Program-made: the position numbers and the translations under genes
DNA from: JBFWYO01 sp050186335
GTDB taxonomy: Bacteria; Pseudomonadota; Alphaproteobacteria; Bin65
Reading direction: 5' to 3'
DNA: 39,991 nt
Assembly (NCBI GenBank): GCA_050186335.1
Contig: JBFWYO010000045.1
Coordinates: 1 to 39,991 of the forward strand
Notes under the pieces: generated by a model
The model's input: only the letters and a program-made list of their open reading frames with translations
Databases searched by the model: none
Told to the model about the DNA's origin: nothing
In this document: positions 24,129 through 32,895 of the stretch, piece after piece
How positions within the stretch are numbered: the first letter of the stretch is position 1
Layout: every line of letters begins with the position of its first letter

Positions 24129-25020
24129 CGAAACTCTCCAGCCGATTCCATTCGAGCAGCCGATTGCTGATGAATAAAACGATGCGGTCGGATAGGAAGC
24201 CGAGCACGCCGATGCTGAACATTGACGCTATCACCACGTCGTTGCGGTAAAATTGATAAGCATCGTTGAGCAAATAACCGAGCCCGCTGCGCACGGCGAG
24301 AATCTCCGCCACTACCACGAGCACCCAGGCGATGCCCATGCTGAGCCGCAAGCCGGTTAGGATCGACGGCATGGCGGCGGGCAGAATGACCCGCCGCAGC
24401 ATTTCCTGCCGGTTGGCGCCCATCATCAGGGCCGCTTTATAAGTCGTGCGATTCAACTGGCGCACACCGTGCGTCGAATTCAGCACGGCCGGAAAGAAAG
24501 CGCCGAGCCCGATCAGGAAGATCGCTGGCGGATTGCCGATGCCGAAGAAGATCAGCGACAGCGGTACCCACGCAGTGACGGGCACATTGCGCAAGACCTG
24601 AATTGTCGGATCGAACACCCGCTCGACGACACGCGACAGGCCGATCAGCAGGCCCATGAGCACGCCGAGCGCCCCGCCCCACAGGAACCCGGCATAGACG
24701 CGCCACAGACTCGACAGGGTGTGGTCGACCCAGGTGCCCGTATACCGTCCGGCGATGTCGAGCGAGCCAGTGACAAGGTCGAACATGACGATCGCGATGT
24801 CGCTGGGCGGCGGCAGGATCGCGCGGCGATACAGGCCGGCGGTGGCGAGAATCTGCCAGACGATCAGGACAGCGCCGGGGAACGCGAAATAGACCAGCGC
24901 ATTGCGCGCCCTGGTGGCGGCGGGGCGGCGGCGCGGCTGGTTCGAGTGGGCGGGCGTCGTCATGGACGACGCCGGCGGGGACGCGGGATTGGTCGCTGGC
25001 TGGCTGACCCGATCGGCCAC
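24121..25020 (-). CDS. ABC transporter permease, nitrate/sulfonate/taurine type
   Basis: This 299-residue inner-membrane protein has about six hydrophobic segments after a polar, Pro/Ala-rich N-terminal tail of roughly 35 residues. The coupling 'EAA' loop reads AALMMGANRQEMLRRVILPA, followed by MPSILTGLRL. The start is a GTG (25018-25020) 9 bp after the stop of the molybdenum subunit gene; an ATG at 24961-24963 is a possible alternative that would shorten the polar tail. It overlaps the ATPase gene by 8 bp. Confidence 0.92.
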   Translation of the reverse strand: MADRVSQPATNPASPPASSMTTPAHSNQPRRRPAATRARNALVYFAFPGAVLIVWQILATAGLYRRAILPPPSDIAIVMFDLVTGSLDIAGRYTGTWVDHTLSSLWRVYAGFLWGGALGVLMGLLIGLSRVVERVFDPTIQVLRNVPVTAWVPLSLIFFGIGNPPAIFLIGLGAFFPAVLNSTHGVRQLNRTTYKAALMMGANRQEMLRRVILPAAMPSILTGLRLSMGIAWVLVVVAEILAVRSGLGYLLNDAYQFYRNDVVIASMFSIGVLGFLSDRIVLFISNRLLEWNRLESFDG

Positions 25021-25029
25021 GGTATCGAT

Positions 25030-27354
25030 CTAACTACCGCCTTCGAGCGCGCGCCAGACGCGCTCGGGCGAGAACGGCATCACGGATAAGGTGACTCCGG
25101 CGGCATGCGTAATGGCACCGCGGATCGCCGGCGCGATACCGATCAGCCCCGGCTCGCCGACACCCTTGGCGCCGAACGGGCCGGAGCTTTCGGCATGTTC
25201 GACGATGATCGGATGAATTTGGTATGGCACGTCGAGCGAACCGGGAATCTTGTAATCCATGAAGCTCGGATTGATCACGCGGCCGCCGTCCCATTCCACC
25301 GATTCCGTCAGCGCGTAGCCGATCGCCTGCACAACGCCGCCCTGGATCTGGCCCTCGACGGATTGCGGGTTGATTGCCTTGCCGACATCGTGCGCCGCCC
25401 AGACCTCGAGCACCTCGACGTGGCCGGTGACCTCATCGACCTCGACTTCGACGGCCTGCACGCCAAATACGTAGGCGCCGAGGTTCGAGAACGGGACACC
25501 TTTGAGGACCGCGCGTTTCGGATCGAAGCCTGGCCCGTCGAACATCAGCGCATTGCTGCCCATGATCGGGCCGCCGACGGCGTAGTGCGAAAAGCCGGCG
25601 ATGGCCTGATACGGCACCACTTTGCCGGGCACGCCTTTGACGCCGACCAGACTTCCTTCGCGCAGTTCCAGATCGGCCGGCGCGCATTCCAAAATCATCG
25701 CAGCGCGCTGCAAGATGAGGTCGACGACCACGTTCGACGCGCCGACGACGGCGCGGCCGACCGTATAGGTGACGCGACTGGCGCCGGTGCCCCAGTTGTA
25801 CGGCGACGCATCCGTGTCGGGATTTACCAGATTGACGTGTTCGACCGGCACCTTGAGCACGCCCGCGCAAATCTGCGCCAGCGTCGTATCAGATCCCTGG
25901 CCGATGTCGACGGCGCCGGTGTTGAGCGCAAAGGTGCCGTCCTCCAGCATGCGCACGATGGCGCTGGTACCCAGCACGCCGCTGATATGCGCAAGACATG
26001 CAACACCTATGCCGCGTTTCTTGCCCGGCCGCGCGGACTTTGCCGCCTCAGCGCGGCGCTTCTGCCACTGCGCGCTGTCGCGCAGTTTTTCGATGCATTC
26101 GATCAGGCCGCAGGCCTCGACCTTCTGCCCGCCGACCCAGGTATCGCCTGCGCGCATCGCGTTCTTGTGGCGCAGATCGAGCGGATCCATGTTCAGCTCG
26201 GCGGCAAGATCGTCCATGTTGGCTTCGCCGGCAAATGCGGTCTGCGGATTGCCGAAGCCACGGAACGCACCCGTACGGAGCTTGTTCGTGTAAACCGCGC
26301 GGCCGACGCATTTGACGTGCGGAATGCGATAAGGTCCGCGCGCCATCAACACGCCAAAGCCGAGCACGCCCGGGCTGTCGTCCGCGTACGCGCCGCCGTC
26401 GTAGACCGCTTCGACTTCGCGCGCGACCAGGGTGCCGTCGCGCTTGGCACCGGTCTTGACACGCACTTTCGCGGGATGCCGCACGCGCATCATGGTGAAT
26501 TCTTCGTCGCGCGACAGCACGACCTTCACAGGACGGCCGGTTTCACGCGCCAGCACGGCGGCAATTAGCTGGGTTCCGGGCTCGGCTTTGCCGCCGAAGC
26601 CGCCGCCGATGCGCGTGGCGATCGCGCGCACCTTGGACATCGGAATGCCCATTGTCTCCGAGACGGCGGCCTGGACCTTGAACACGCTTTGCGTGGCCGA
26701 CCAGATGGTCACCTTTCCGGCGGCGTCGAACTCGGCAATCGCGCCTGACGGTTCGAGATAGGCGTGTGCCTGCGCCTGGCTTTCGTAGACGCCTTCGACG
26801 ATGACGTCGCAATCCTTCCAGGCGATGTCGACATCGCCTTCGGTGATGGTCGAGATCGACAACACGTTGCGACCGCTATAATCGGCCGCAAAAACTTTCA
26901 CATACTTGTCGAAATTCTCGTGGATGATTGGCGCGTCCGGAGCCTGGGCCGCTTCGACGTCGAACACGGCCGGCAGTTCGTCATATTCGATGTCGATTAG
27001 CGTCAAGGCGCGGCGCGCGGTATCCAGATCGACGGCAGCCACGGCCGCGACCGGATCACCGATATAGCGCACGACATCGCGCGCCATGATCATCTCGTCT
27101 TTGATGAAGGCACCGGCGTGATGCGGCGGCAACTCGGGACCGAGCACCACAGCTTTGACGCCGGGCAACGCGAGCGCGCGGCTCTTGTCCCATTTGACGA
27201 TGCGACCATGAGGAATCGGGCTGCCGAGGATCGCGCCGTGCAGCATGCGTGGCCGGACCATATCGTCGATATACTGCGCCTGGCCGAGCGCCTTTTCGTT
27301 GGCCTCCAAACGCGGCAAGCGCTGGCCGACGGCACTCTTGGCGACGCTGTTCAT
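25030..27354 (-). CDS. Molybdenum hydroxylase, large (molybdopterin) subunit, xanthine dehydrogenase family
   Basis: This 774-residue catalytic subunit of a three-part molybdenum hydroxylase inserts a water-derived oxygen into a C-H bond, usually of an N-heterocycle, an aldehyde or an aromatic CoA ester. The Mo-cofactor motif GGFGGK is at 251-256, the active-site loop GAFRGFGNPQ at 362-371, and the catalytic Glu734 in KGVGEPGL near the C terminus. The loop lacks the Cys of form-I CO dehydrogenase (AYxCSFR), so CO oxidation is unlikely. I chose the ATG at 27352-27354, which overlaps the stop of the 2Fe-2S gene (ATGA). The order FAD, FeS, Mo is typical of CoxM-CoxS-CoxL-like units. The substrate is unknown. 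Confidence 0.94.
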   Translation of the reverse strand: MNSVAKSAVGQRLPRLEANEKALGQAQYIDDMVRPRMLHGAILGSPIPHGRIVKWDKSRALALPGVKAVVLGPELPPHHAGAFIKDEMIMARDVVRYIGDPVAAVAAVDLDTARRALTLIDIEYDELPAVFDVEAAQAPDAPIIHENFDKYVKVFAADYSGRNVLSISTITEGDVDIAWKDCDVIVEGVYESQAQAHAYLEPSGAIAEFDAAGKVTIWSATQSVFKVQAAVSETMGIPMSKVRAIATRIGGGFGGKAEPGTQLIAAVLARETGRPVKVVLSRDEEFTMMRVRHPAKVRVKTGAKRDGTLVAREVEAVYDGGAYADDSPGVLGFGVLMARGPYRIPHVKCVGRAVYTNKLRTGAFRGFGNPQTAFAGEANMDDLAAELNMDPLDLRHKNAMRAGDTWVGGQKVEACGLIECIEKLRDSAQWQKRRAEAAKSARPGKKRGIGVACLAHISGVLGTSAIVRMLEDGTFALNTGAVDIGQGSDTTLAQICAGVLKVPVEHVNLVNPDTDASPYNWGTGASRVTYTVGRAVVGASNVVVDLILQRAAMILECAPADLELREGSLVGVKGVPGKVVPYQAIAGFSHYAVGGPIMGSNALMFDGPGFDPKRAVLKGVPFSNLGAYVFGVQAVEVEVDEVTGHVEVLEVWAAHDVGKAINPQSVEGQIQGGVVQAIGYALTESVEWDGGRVINPSFMDYKIPGSLDVPYQIHPIIVEHAESSGPFGAKGVGEPGLIGIAPAIRGAITHAAGVTLSVMPFSPERVWRALEGGS

Positions 27355-27815
27355 GCTCCACCTCGTGTGCTGGCGAGCGTCACCGCGTCGACGATCTTGG
27401 TGTAGCCGGAACACCGGCACAGATTGCCCGAGAGACCCAAGCGGATTTGTTCGATCGTCGGCTGCGCATGTTCCTCGAGCAGCACTTTGGCTGCCATCAG
27501 CATCCCCGGCGTGCAATAGCCACATTGCACGGCACCCGACTCGACAAAAGCCTGCTGCAGCGGCGAAAGCTTGCCGTTGTCGGACAGGCCTTCAATCGTG
27601 ACGATCTCACGGCCTTCGCAGGCAACGGCCAATTGCAGGCATGACCGCGCCAGCTTGCCATCGATCAATACGGTGCAGGTGCCACACACACCCTGATTGC
27701 AGCCGAGTTTGGTGCCGGTCAATCCAAGCCGCTCGCGCAGCAGATCGAGCAGTGTTTGCACGGGTTCCGCGGATACGCGTTCCGCTTCGCCGTTGACAGT
27801 GAGATTGACTTGCAT
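27351..27815 (-). CDS. Molybdenum hydroxylase, small 2Fe-2S subunit
   Basis: A 154-residue iron-sulfur subunit. The plant-type ferredoxin cluster is bound by Cys39, Cys44, Cys47 and Cys59, and the second cluster in the helical domain by Cys98, Cys101, Cys133 and Cys135. All eight ligands are present. It passes electrons from the Mo site to FAD. The start ATG at 27813-27815 shares one base with the stop of the FAD subunit gene (TGATG), and the frame upstream of it is a shadow of that gene. Confidence 0.95.
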   Translation of the reverse strand: MQVNLTVNGEAERVSAEPVQTLLDLLRERLGLTGTKLGCNQGVCGTCTVLIDGKLARSCLQLAVACEGREIVTIEGLSDNGKLSPLQQAFVESGAVQCGYCTPGMLMAAKVLLEEHAQPTIEQIRLGLSGNLCRCSGYTKIVDAVTLASTRGGA

Positions 27816-28672
27816 CAGGACGCGCCTTCCAAACGCCGGACCAACATCGAAACGACGCGCCGGACCAAGGGCGAGATCATCGCTCGGCGATAGTCCGACG
27901 AGCCGCGCACATCGTCGATCGGATCGCTTGCCTCGGCCAACGCGGCGCCCAGAGCGCCGATCGCTTGATCCGACAGCGGTTGGCCGATCAGCTTCGCCTC
28001 CGCCGCGGGTAAGCGTACCGGCCGCGGGCCAGCCGAACCGATGGCTACAGCGATATGACTGCACTTGCCACCCTGCACCCCGAGCTGCGCCGCGACCGAG
28101 ACCGTAGCGTAATCACCGTCGACGCGCGCCAGCTTGTAATAGCTGCCGGTCGTGTTCTTCGGCGGGCGTGGGACAGTGATCGAGGCGATCAACTCGCCGG
28201 GCTCGAGTACAGTGGTCAGATAGTCCTGGAAAAATTCCGCAACCGCCACCTGCCGTCGGCCCACTGTCGAGGCGATCTCGATCACCGCATCCGACGCAAC
28301 CAGAGCCGCCGGATAATCCGCCGATGGATCGCCGTGCGCGACCGCTCCCCCGATGGTGCCGAAGTTCCGGATCGCCGGATGCGCGATGGCATGCGCGGTC
28401 TGCGCCAGCATCGGAAAATCGCGCACGACGATGGGTGACGTCGCAACGGCCGCGTGCGTCGCCATCGAACCGATACGCAACGCGCCGTTCTCAACCGTCG
28501 AAATGGTCGAAAGCGGCACAATGCGGGCCAAGCTGATCAGCGCCTCCGGTTCGACCAGTTTGGCGTTGAGCATGGCCACCAACGTCTGACCGCCGGCGAT
28601 GCAACGCGCGCCTTCGATCTCGGCAAGCAGTCGCAAAGCTTCGTCGAGCGAGTTTGGCTGATGGTACAGCAT
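27815..28672 (-). CDS. Molybdenum hydroxylase, FAD-binding medium subunit
   Basis: This 285-residue subunit has both FAD motifs of the CoxM/XdhB family: AGGQTLVAMLN (about residues 26-36) and TIGGAVAHGDPSADYP (about 105-120, the usual TIGGNxA-GDPxxD pattern). It reoxidises the iron-sulfur clusters and hands electrons to an unknown acceptor. It follows the binding-protein gene by only 8 bp, so the importer receptor and the enzyme are translated from one mRNA. Confidence 0.94.
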   Translation of the reverse strand: MLYHQPNSLDEALRLLAEIEGARCIAGGQTLVAMLNAKLVEPEALISLARIVPLSTISTVENGALRIGSMATHAAVATSPIVVRDFPMLAQTAHAIAHPAIRNFGTIGGAVAHGDPSADYPAALVASDAVIEIASTVGRRQVAVAEFFQDYLTTVLEPGELIASITVPRPPKNTTGSYYKLARVDGDYATVSVAAQLGVQGGKCSHIAVAIGSAGPRPVRLPAAEAKLIGQPLSDQAIGALGAALAEASDPIDDVRGSSDYRRAMISPLVRRVVSMLVRRLEGAS

Positions 28673-28680
28673 CGATACGA

Positions 28681-29733
28681 TTACCAGCGGCTCAGCGCGT
28701 CCGGGGATTCGCCCGTAGCCTTTGCCATGAAGCTTAAGTTGACGAATTTCGCCGCCTGATCAGACTGGTTCTTCTTGGCCCAGCCGATTTCGTGCATCTG
28801 CTTGGCCATCAACGCGATATCCGCGACATTCGTGCGGTAGTTCAGCCGCAGGAAATCACGCTGTACCATCGTGACGACCGGCTCCGGCAGCTTCAGATAT
28901 TTCATTTCGAGCTCAATCTGCTTCTTAAGGTCGGTCATAAAGCCCTTCATCGCCTCGACGTGGCTGGTGACGATGCGCTGAACGTAATCCGGTTTCTTCT
29001 CGATGGTTTCGCGTTTGACGATGAAACCGATTTCCTGCTTGCCGGCTTCCTTATCGAAGATGTGATCGAATATGGCGCCCTTGCCGCTGTTGATCGACAA
29101 AGCGCCGAAGACAGCCAGCGTCATCGCCAGATCGACTTCGCCGCCTTCGATGGCGCGCGCGTGGGTCGGAAACGGGATGTTGACGATCTCGACGTCCTTG
29201 TCCGGATTGATCCCGGCGCCGCGCAGGGCGACCACCAGCTTGAGGTGCTGCATCGAGCCGGTCGGCACGCCGATCTTGACCGGCTTCTTGTCGGCCATGC
29301 GCTTCTTGGCCAAGTCGGCTAACGATTTCCAATCGCCTTTCTTGAGTCCGAGCGACGCGGAAGCGACCAGCACATTGTAGCCGCCGCCCCAGCCTCCGAC
29401 CCATACCACCGGAATGCCTTCGTCCATCGCGCGCACGACGTGCTGCAGCGTGGTGTTGGCGATATCGATCTCGCCCTGCTCGACGGCCAGCATCGCCGCC
29501 GTGCTGTCGCGAAAATCCTTGTACTCGTATTTCAGCTTATGTTTTGCCTCGACGTCCGCGAGCGCGAGGCGCAGTGCGCCGAGCGCGCCGATCTGCAGCC
29601 CATGACGGACGCGATCGACTTCCTGTGCCGATGCGATCGAGGAGAGGCAAATTGCCAGAGCGGCACCCACCAAAAGTACGCGGCCGACAAACGCCCGCTC
29701 CGATTGTCCTGAACAAGTGCCAACGCGAACCAT
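28681..29733 (-). CDS. ABC transporter substrate-binding protein, NMT1/TauA-like
   Basis: This 350-residue periplasmic receptor begins MVRVGTCSGQSERAF, followed by a hydrophobic signal segment (about 17-35) with cleavage near Ala-Ser-Ala. The body shows the NMT1/SsuA-like pattern: DSTAAMLAVEQGEIDIANT (about 78-96), VGGWGGGYNVLVA, KIGVPTGSMQHLKL. The ATG 29731-29733 follows GGGAGGGCGATC, a strong ribosome binding site. The frame extends 53 codons upstream but without family-like sequence. It heads the eight-gene minus-strand operon and is the natural partner of the permease and ATPase at 23331-25020. Confidence 0.88.
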   Translation of the reverse strand: MVRVGTCSGQSERAFVGRVLLVGAALAICLSSIASAQEVDRVRHGLQIGALGALRLALADVEAKHKLKYEYKDFRDSTAAMLAVEQGEIDIANTTLQHVVRAMDEGIPVVWVGGWGGGYNVLVASASLGLKKGDWKSLADLAKKRMADKKPVKIGVPTGSMQHLKLVVALRGAGINPDKDVEIVNIPFPTHARAIEGGEVDLAMTLAVFGALSINSGKGAIFDHIFDKEAGKQEIGFIVKRETIEKKPDYVQRIVTSHVEAMKGFMTDLKKQIELEMKYLKLPEPVVTMVQRDFLRLNYRTNVADIALMAKQMHEIGWAKKNQSDQAAKFVNLSFMAKATGESPDALSRW

Positions 29734-30095
29734 GATCGCCCTCCCTGGGTAGTGGGAACCGGTGTTGATCCAATAACGACGCGTGCGGCCGAATAATTCA
29801 AACAAAGCAATCTTCGGGGTGCATTTGAAATGTGTCAAGGCGCAAAGAAGAGCTTCGATCGTGGGCGCGGCCGGCGCCAAGCGCAGATACAACGCTCATA
29901 CGCACGAGGCACACGCTCGCGCTGCGAACCTCGCAATTGTCCGACCGCATTCCGATCGCAATTGAGACTACTCGGGCATCACCTCGCCGGATCCGCCCAC
30001 TTCGGCGGGGCAGTCCTTCAACTCTTGAAGCCCGTGATCGGATTTACAGCGATATGTGATTGCCCTTGATTAACTGATTTCTCGCCGCCGCTGAC
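29734..30095. other. Intergenic region ahead of the NMT1/molybdenum hydroxylase operon
   Basis: A stretch of 362 bp without a gene that I can support. It lies downstream of the LivK-type gene and upstream of the binding-protein gene, both on the minus strand. It contains the TTGACA/ATTTCAAATGC site at 29821-29838 and two GCAATTG copies (about 29934 and 29959). No intrinsic terminator with a T tract is visible for the LivK-type gene. Confidence 0.6.
29821..29838 (-). promoter_or_regulatory. Putative promoter/operator of the molybdenum hydroxylase operon (ATTTCAAATGC copy 3)
   Basis: On the minus strand, a perfect TTGACA (29833-29838) is followed after one base by ATTTCAAATGC (29821-29831), nearly the same arrangement as at 4250-4266. 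A weak -10 (GAAGAT) lies 17 bp from the TTGACA. The site is 88 bp before the start codon of the binding-protein gene. Confidence 0.5.
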
Positions 30096-31301
30096 TTACA
30101 AACCGTCTTTGCCGTTCCAGACATACGATCCCGGCATCAGCGTGTGGCTTTTTCCATCGAATTTCATGAATATCGATGTGCGATGGCCGTCACGACGATC
30201 CTTGGCGAAAGCGACCGGACCTGCCATCACACCGGTGTCAAATTCAACGGATTCGAGGGCATCGACGAACCGTTCGCGCGTCAAATCCCGGCCGACCTTC
30301 TCCAATGCCCGTGCAATCGCCATTGCCGAAGGAAGACCGTAGGCCATGAATACGCTCGGCGTGCGGTCGGGATAATACTGTTTATAAAGCTCGACCCATT
30401 TCCGCTGTTTCGGACCGTCGGACAAATCATTCAACGGCGATCCGTAATAGAAATTCTTCAATGCCGCATCATTGCCCACGTTCTTCGCGAACAAGGCCGG
30501 AAACGGCACGCCTTGCACAGCGGAGACCAACGGAATATCGGTCATCCCGAATTCCGCGTACTTCTGCGCTATCAACACCGCGGGCGCCGGATAGACGGTA
30601 GAGATTATCACGTCGGGACGGGCCGCGCGTATGTTCAGCATCGGCGCGGTCACGTCGGCGGCCCGCGGCGAGAAGCGTTCGAGGGCAACGATCTCGACGC
30701 CGAACCGCTGCGCGGCGGCTTTTGCCGCCACCCAGTGCGAATTTCCGAAGTCGTCGTCATGCGCGATGAAAGCAATTCGCTTGCCCTTTAGCTCCCTCGC
30801 CGCGAACTCCATAATCGTTCCGCCGACCGTGCGTTGCGTTCCGAGAAATGCGCCGAAGACATATCGTGTCGGCGGGAAGACGGCGATGTCGGCCGCGGCA
30901 TTGATCATTGCGAACGGGATTTTTTCACGCGTCACGAATTCTTGCATCGCGACCGCAACGGCGCTGCAGGCGCCGCCATGCAACATGAATACTTTGTCGA
31001 CAGTAACGAGTTTTTTTGCAACTGCGACCGCTTCGTTCGGATTGCATTTATCGTCTTCCACGAGCATCTTGATTTTGCGCCCGTGAATGCCGCCGTTCTT
31101 ATTTACCTCCTCGTACCACATCTTTGCGGCTTGCAGCGGATCGAAGCCGAAAGAAGCGAGCGGGCCCGACATCGTCGCGAACATGCCGATCGTTATTTCA
31201 GTGTCGGTGAGTCCAGGTTCTGCGGCAGTGGCAGGCGCGACGAGCACGCCGATCATGGCCAGCGTCGCAAGCCTTGCCTTGAGACGAGCTGCAAACGACA
31301 T
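30096..31301 (-). CDS. Branched-chain-amino-acid-type (LivK-like) ABC substrate-binding protein
   Basis: This 401-residue type I periplasmic binding protein has a signal peptide (about 1-27, ending Ala-Thr-Ala-Ala), then GLTDTEITIGMFATMSGPLA, the typical opening of Peripla_BP_6 proteins. It is closely related along its whole length to the protein at 32896-34107, ending in the same WNGKDGL. GGGAGG stands 7 bp before the ATG. No LivH/M/G/F genes lie in the window, so it must use membrane components encoded elsewhere. Members near catabolic genes often bind aromatic acids or amides rather than amino acids. The GntR gene lies 36 bp upstream and is probably co-transcribed. Confidence 0.92.
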   Translation of the reverse strand: MSFAARLKARLATLAMIGVLVAPATAAEPGLTDTEITIGMFATMSGPLASFGFDPLQAAKMWYEEVNKNGGIHGRKIKMLVEDDKCNPNEAVAVAKKLVTVDKVFMLHGGACSAVAVAMQEFVTREKIPFAMINAAADIAVFPPTRYVFGAFLGTQRTVGGTIMEFAARELKGKRIAFIAHDDDFGNSHWVAAKAAAQRFGVEIVALERFSPRAADVTAPMLNIRAARPDVIISTVYPAPAVLIAQKYAEFGMTDIPLVSAVQGVPFPALFAKNVGNDAALKNFYYGSPLNDLSDGPKQRKWVELYKQYYPDRTPSVFMAYGLPSAMAIARALEKVGRDLTRERFVDALESVEFDTGVMAGPVAFAKDRRDGHRTSIFMKFDGKSHTLMPGSYVWNGKDGL

Positions 31302-31337
31302 GAATTACCTCCCTAAGCGTATTCAGAACTCTTGCGG

Positions 31338-32039
31338 TCAATCGAATTGCGAAGCGACATTGACAGCGGGAGCATCCGTGCTCTCGGCACGAAGGCGAAT
31401 TTGATCTATGCCGAGTAAGATATGCTCGCGCATCACCGCCTCGGCATTCACAACATTGCCGGCTCGGATATAGTGAAAAATTCGGTGATGGAGATCATGC
31501 GAAGCCTTGATTCCTTCGGGCTTGTACCAATGCAATACACGATGGGAGCCGAGCGGAATCCGGCATGTACGATCGATCAACTCGGCCAGCACGCGGTTTC
31601 CGGCCAGGTCGATGATGGCGCCATGAAACTGGTCGTTCATCTCGGCCCAGGCCTCGCGATCCTCCTCCTGAAATCGACCTCGCTCGAGGATGGCGTCGCC
31701 GATCGCGAGAATGCGCTCGAGCGTCGCCAACGCATTCGCGCCGAGCCGGCGCTCGGCCGCCAGCCGGCACGCCATGCCTTCTAAATTGGCACGCACTTCG
31801 TGCGCCTCGACAACCTGCACCAGCGTGAAGCTGCGCACGGTATAGCCGCGCTTCGGCGCATACTCGAGCAATCCCTCCGACGAAAGAATGGCGAACGCGG
31901 CACGAACCGGGGTGCGCGATACGCCCAGTTCCTGACTGACCGGAATCTCCTGAAGATGGGTCCCCGCCTTTATTTGGCCCCGCAAGATGCGATCCCGGAG
32001 GTTGATGGCGATGGTCTCGGTACGCGACTTCACCTGCAA
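31338..32039 (-). CDS. GntR-family regulator, FCD subfamily
   Basis: This 233-residue regulator has an N-terminal winged HTH (about 8-72; SQELGVSRTPVRAAFAILSS is the recognition helix region) and an all-helical FCD domain (about 75-215) with MNDQFH and later HxxHH-type residues that usually bind a metal which helps hold a carboxylate effector. The first in-frame start after a stop is a TTG (32037-32039) with GAGG 5 bp before it; a GTG two codons later is an alternative. It probably controls the adjacent LivK/VOC/FAH genes. The TATGTATCCA tandem repeat at 34889-34908 is a candidate operator, by inference only. Confidence 0.9.
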   Translation of the reverse strand: MQVKSRTETIAINLRDRILRGQIKAGTHLQEIPVSQELGVSRTPVRAAFAILSSEGLLEYAPKRGYTVRSFTLVQVVEAHEVRANLEGMACRLAAERRLGANALATLERILAIGDAILERGRFQEEDREAWAEMNDQFHGAIIDLAGNRVLAELIDRTCRIPLGSHRVLHWYKPEGIKASHDLHHRIFHYIRAGNVVNAEAVMREHILLGIDQIRLRAESTDAPAVNVASQFD

Positions 32040-32178
32040 GAATGCCTCGTTCGTTCAGAATGATTTCATGGGCGGCGCCGAAGACCGTCGATGAAATCCG
32101 CAACCAACGCAAAGCCCCTTCTGGCGGTCGATCCGGCAAGACCGCCAGGCCAAGCGACGAGGCTCCCGCACGTGCGGA

Positions 32179-32697
32179 TTAGCTTGCGCGCGCGATCTCA
32201 CTCCAGCCCTCGGCTTTCTTCTTCTCCCACTGGGCAACGGATTCTTTTGCCACCTTCGACAAACGATCGAGAATCCCGAGATCGTTGTTCCATGCCAGTT
32301 CCAGCCGATGTCCCGACGGGTCGAAAAAGTAGATCGACTGACAGAATCCGTGGTCGACGGGGCCGAGAACTTCCACTCCGTTGGCTTGCAGCTTGCCCTT
32401 CATCGCAAGCAGCGTGTCCATATTCTCGACTTCAAGTGCCAGATGCTGAACCCAGGCCGGCGTGTTCGGATCCTTCTGTGCCGGCTCCGAGAGCGGGACA
32501 TCGATAAAATCCAGCAGACTGCCATCGGCCAGCTGGAAGAACAGATTGATATGGGGGCTGAATTCCTTCGTCGAACCGACGTAATCGCTTCCTGCCGCCG
32601 CGGTCAATTGGAGGCCCAAGATCTCTGTATAAAAGTGCAAAGTTTTCTTCGCATCGCGGCATCGAAGCGCCATGTGGTGATATCGCTTGATCTGCAT
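32179..32697 (-). CDS. VOC-superfamily (glyoxalase/dioxygenase-like) protein
   Basis: This 172-residue vicinal-oxygen-chelate protein has two beta-alpha-beta-beta-beta modules. Candidate metal ligands are His8 (YHHMAL), His85 (WVQHLALEV) and Glu133 (GHRLELAW). A charged C-terminal helix of about 30 residues extends beyond the core. The family covers glyoxalases, extradiol dioxygenases, epimerases and resistance proteins. In this catabolic setting a ring-cleaving or isomerising step is likely, but the reaction cannot be assigned. Confidence 0.85.
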   Translation of the reverse strand: MQIKRYHHMALRCRDAKKTLHFYTEILGLQLTAAAGSDYVGSTKEFSPHINLFFQLADGSLLDFIDVPLSEPAQKDPNTPAWVQHLALEVENMDTLLAMKGKLQANGVEVLGPVDHGFCQSIYFFDPSGHRLELAWNNDLGILDRLSKVAKESVAQWEKKKAEGWSEIARAS

Positions 32698-32895
32698 GTG
32701 AGACTCCCTGTCCTAGTTAAGGTTGAAGCACGAAGACCCGCACTGTGGTGGCATCAGGTTCTCGGAATTGGCCAGGCCCGTGATGTAAACCCCCGAAAAT
32801 TGCACCCGGATTACCCACATTAGGCGATTGGCCACTGCGGCTGCCCGATTGGCAAGGTTACCACAGACAGCCGCAGCACACCCACTTATCGGCCG

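Noticed and set aside
27355..27525. Upstream extension of the molybdenum subunit
   Set aside because: The extra 57 residues are a shadow of the 2Fe-2S gene; the start overlapping that gene's stop fits the operon.
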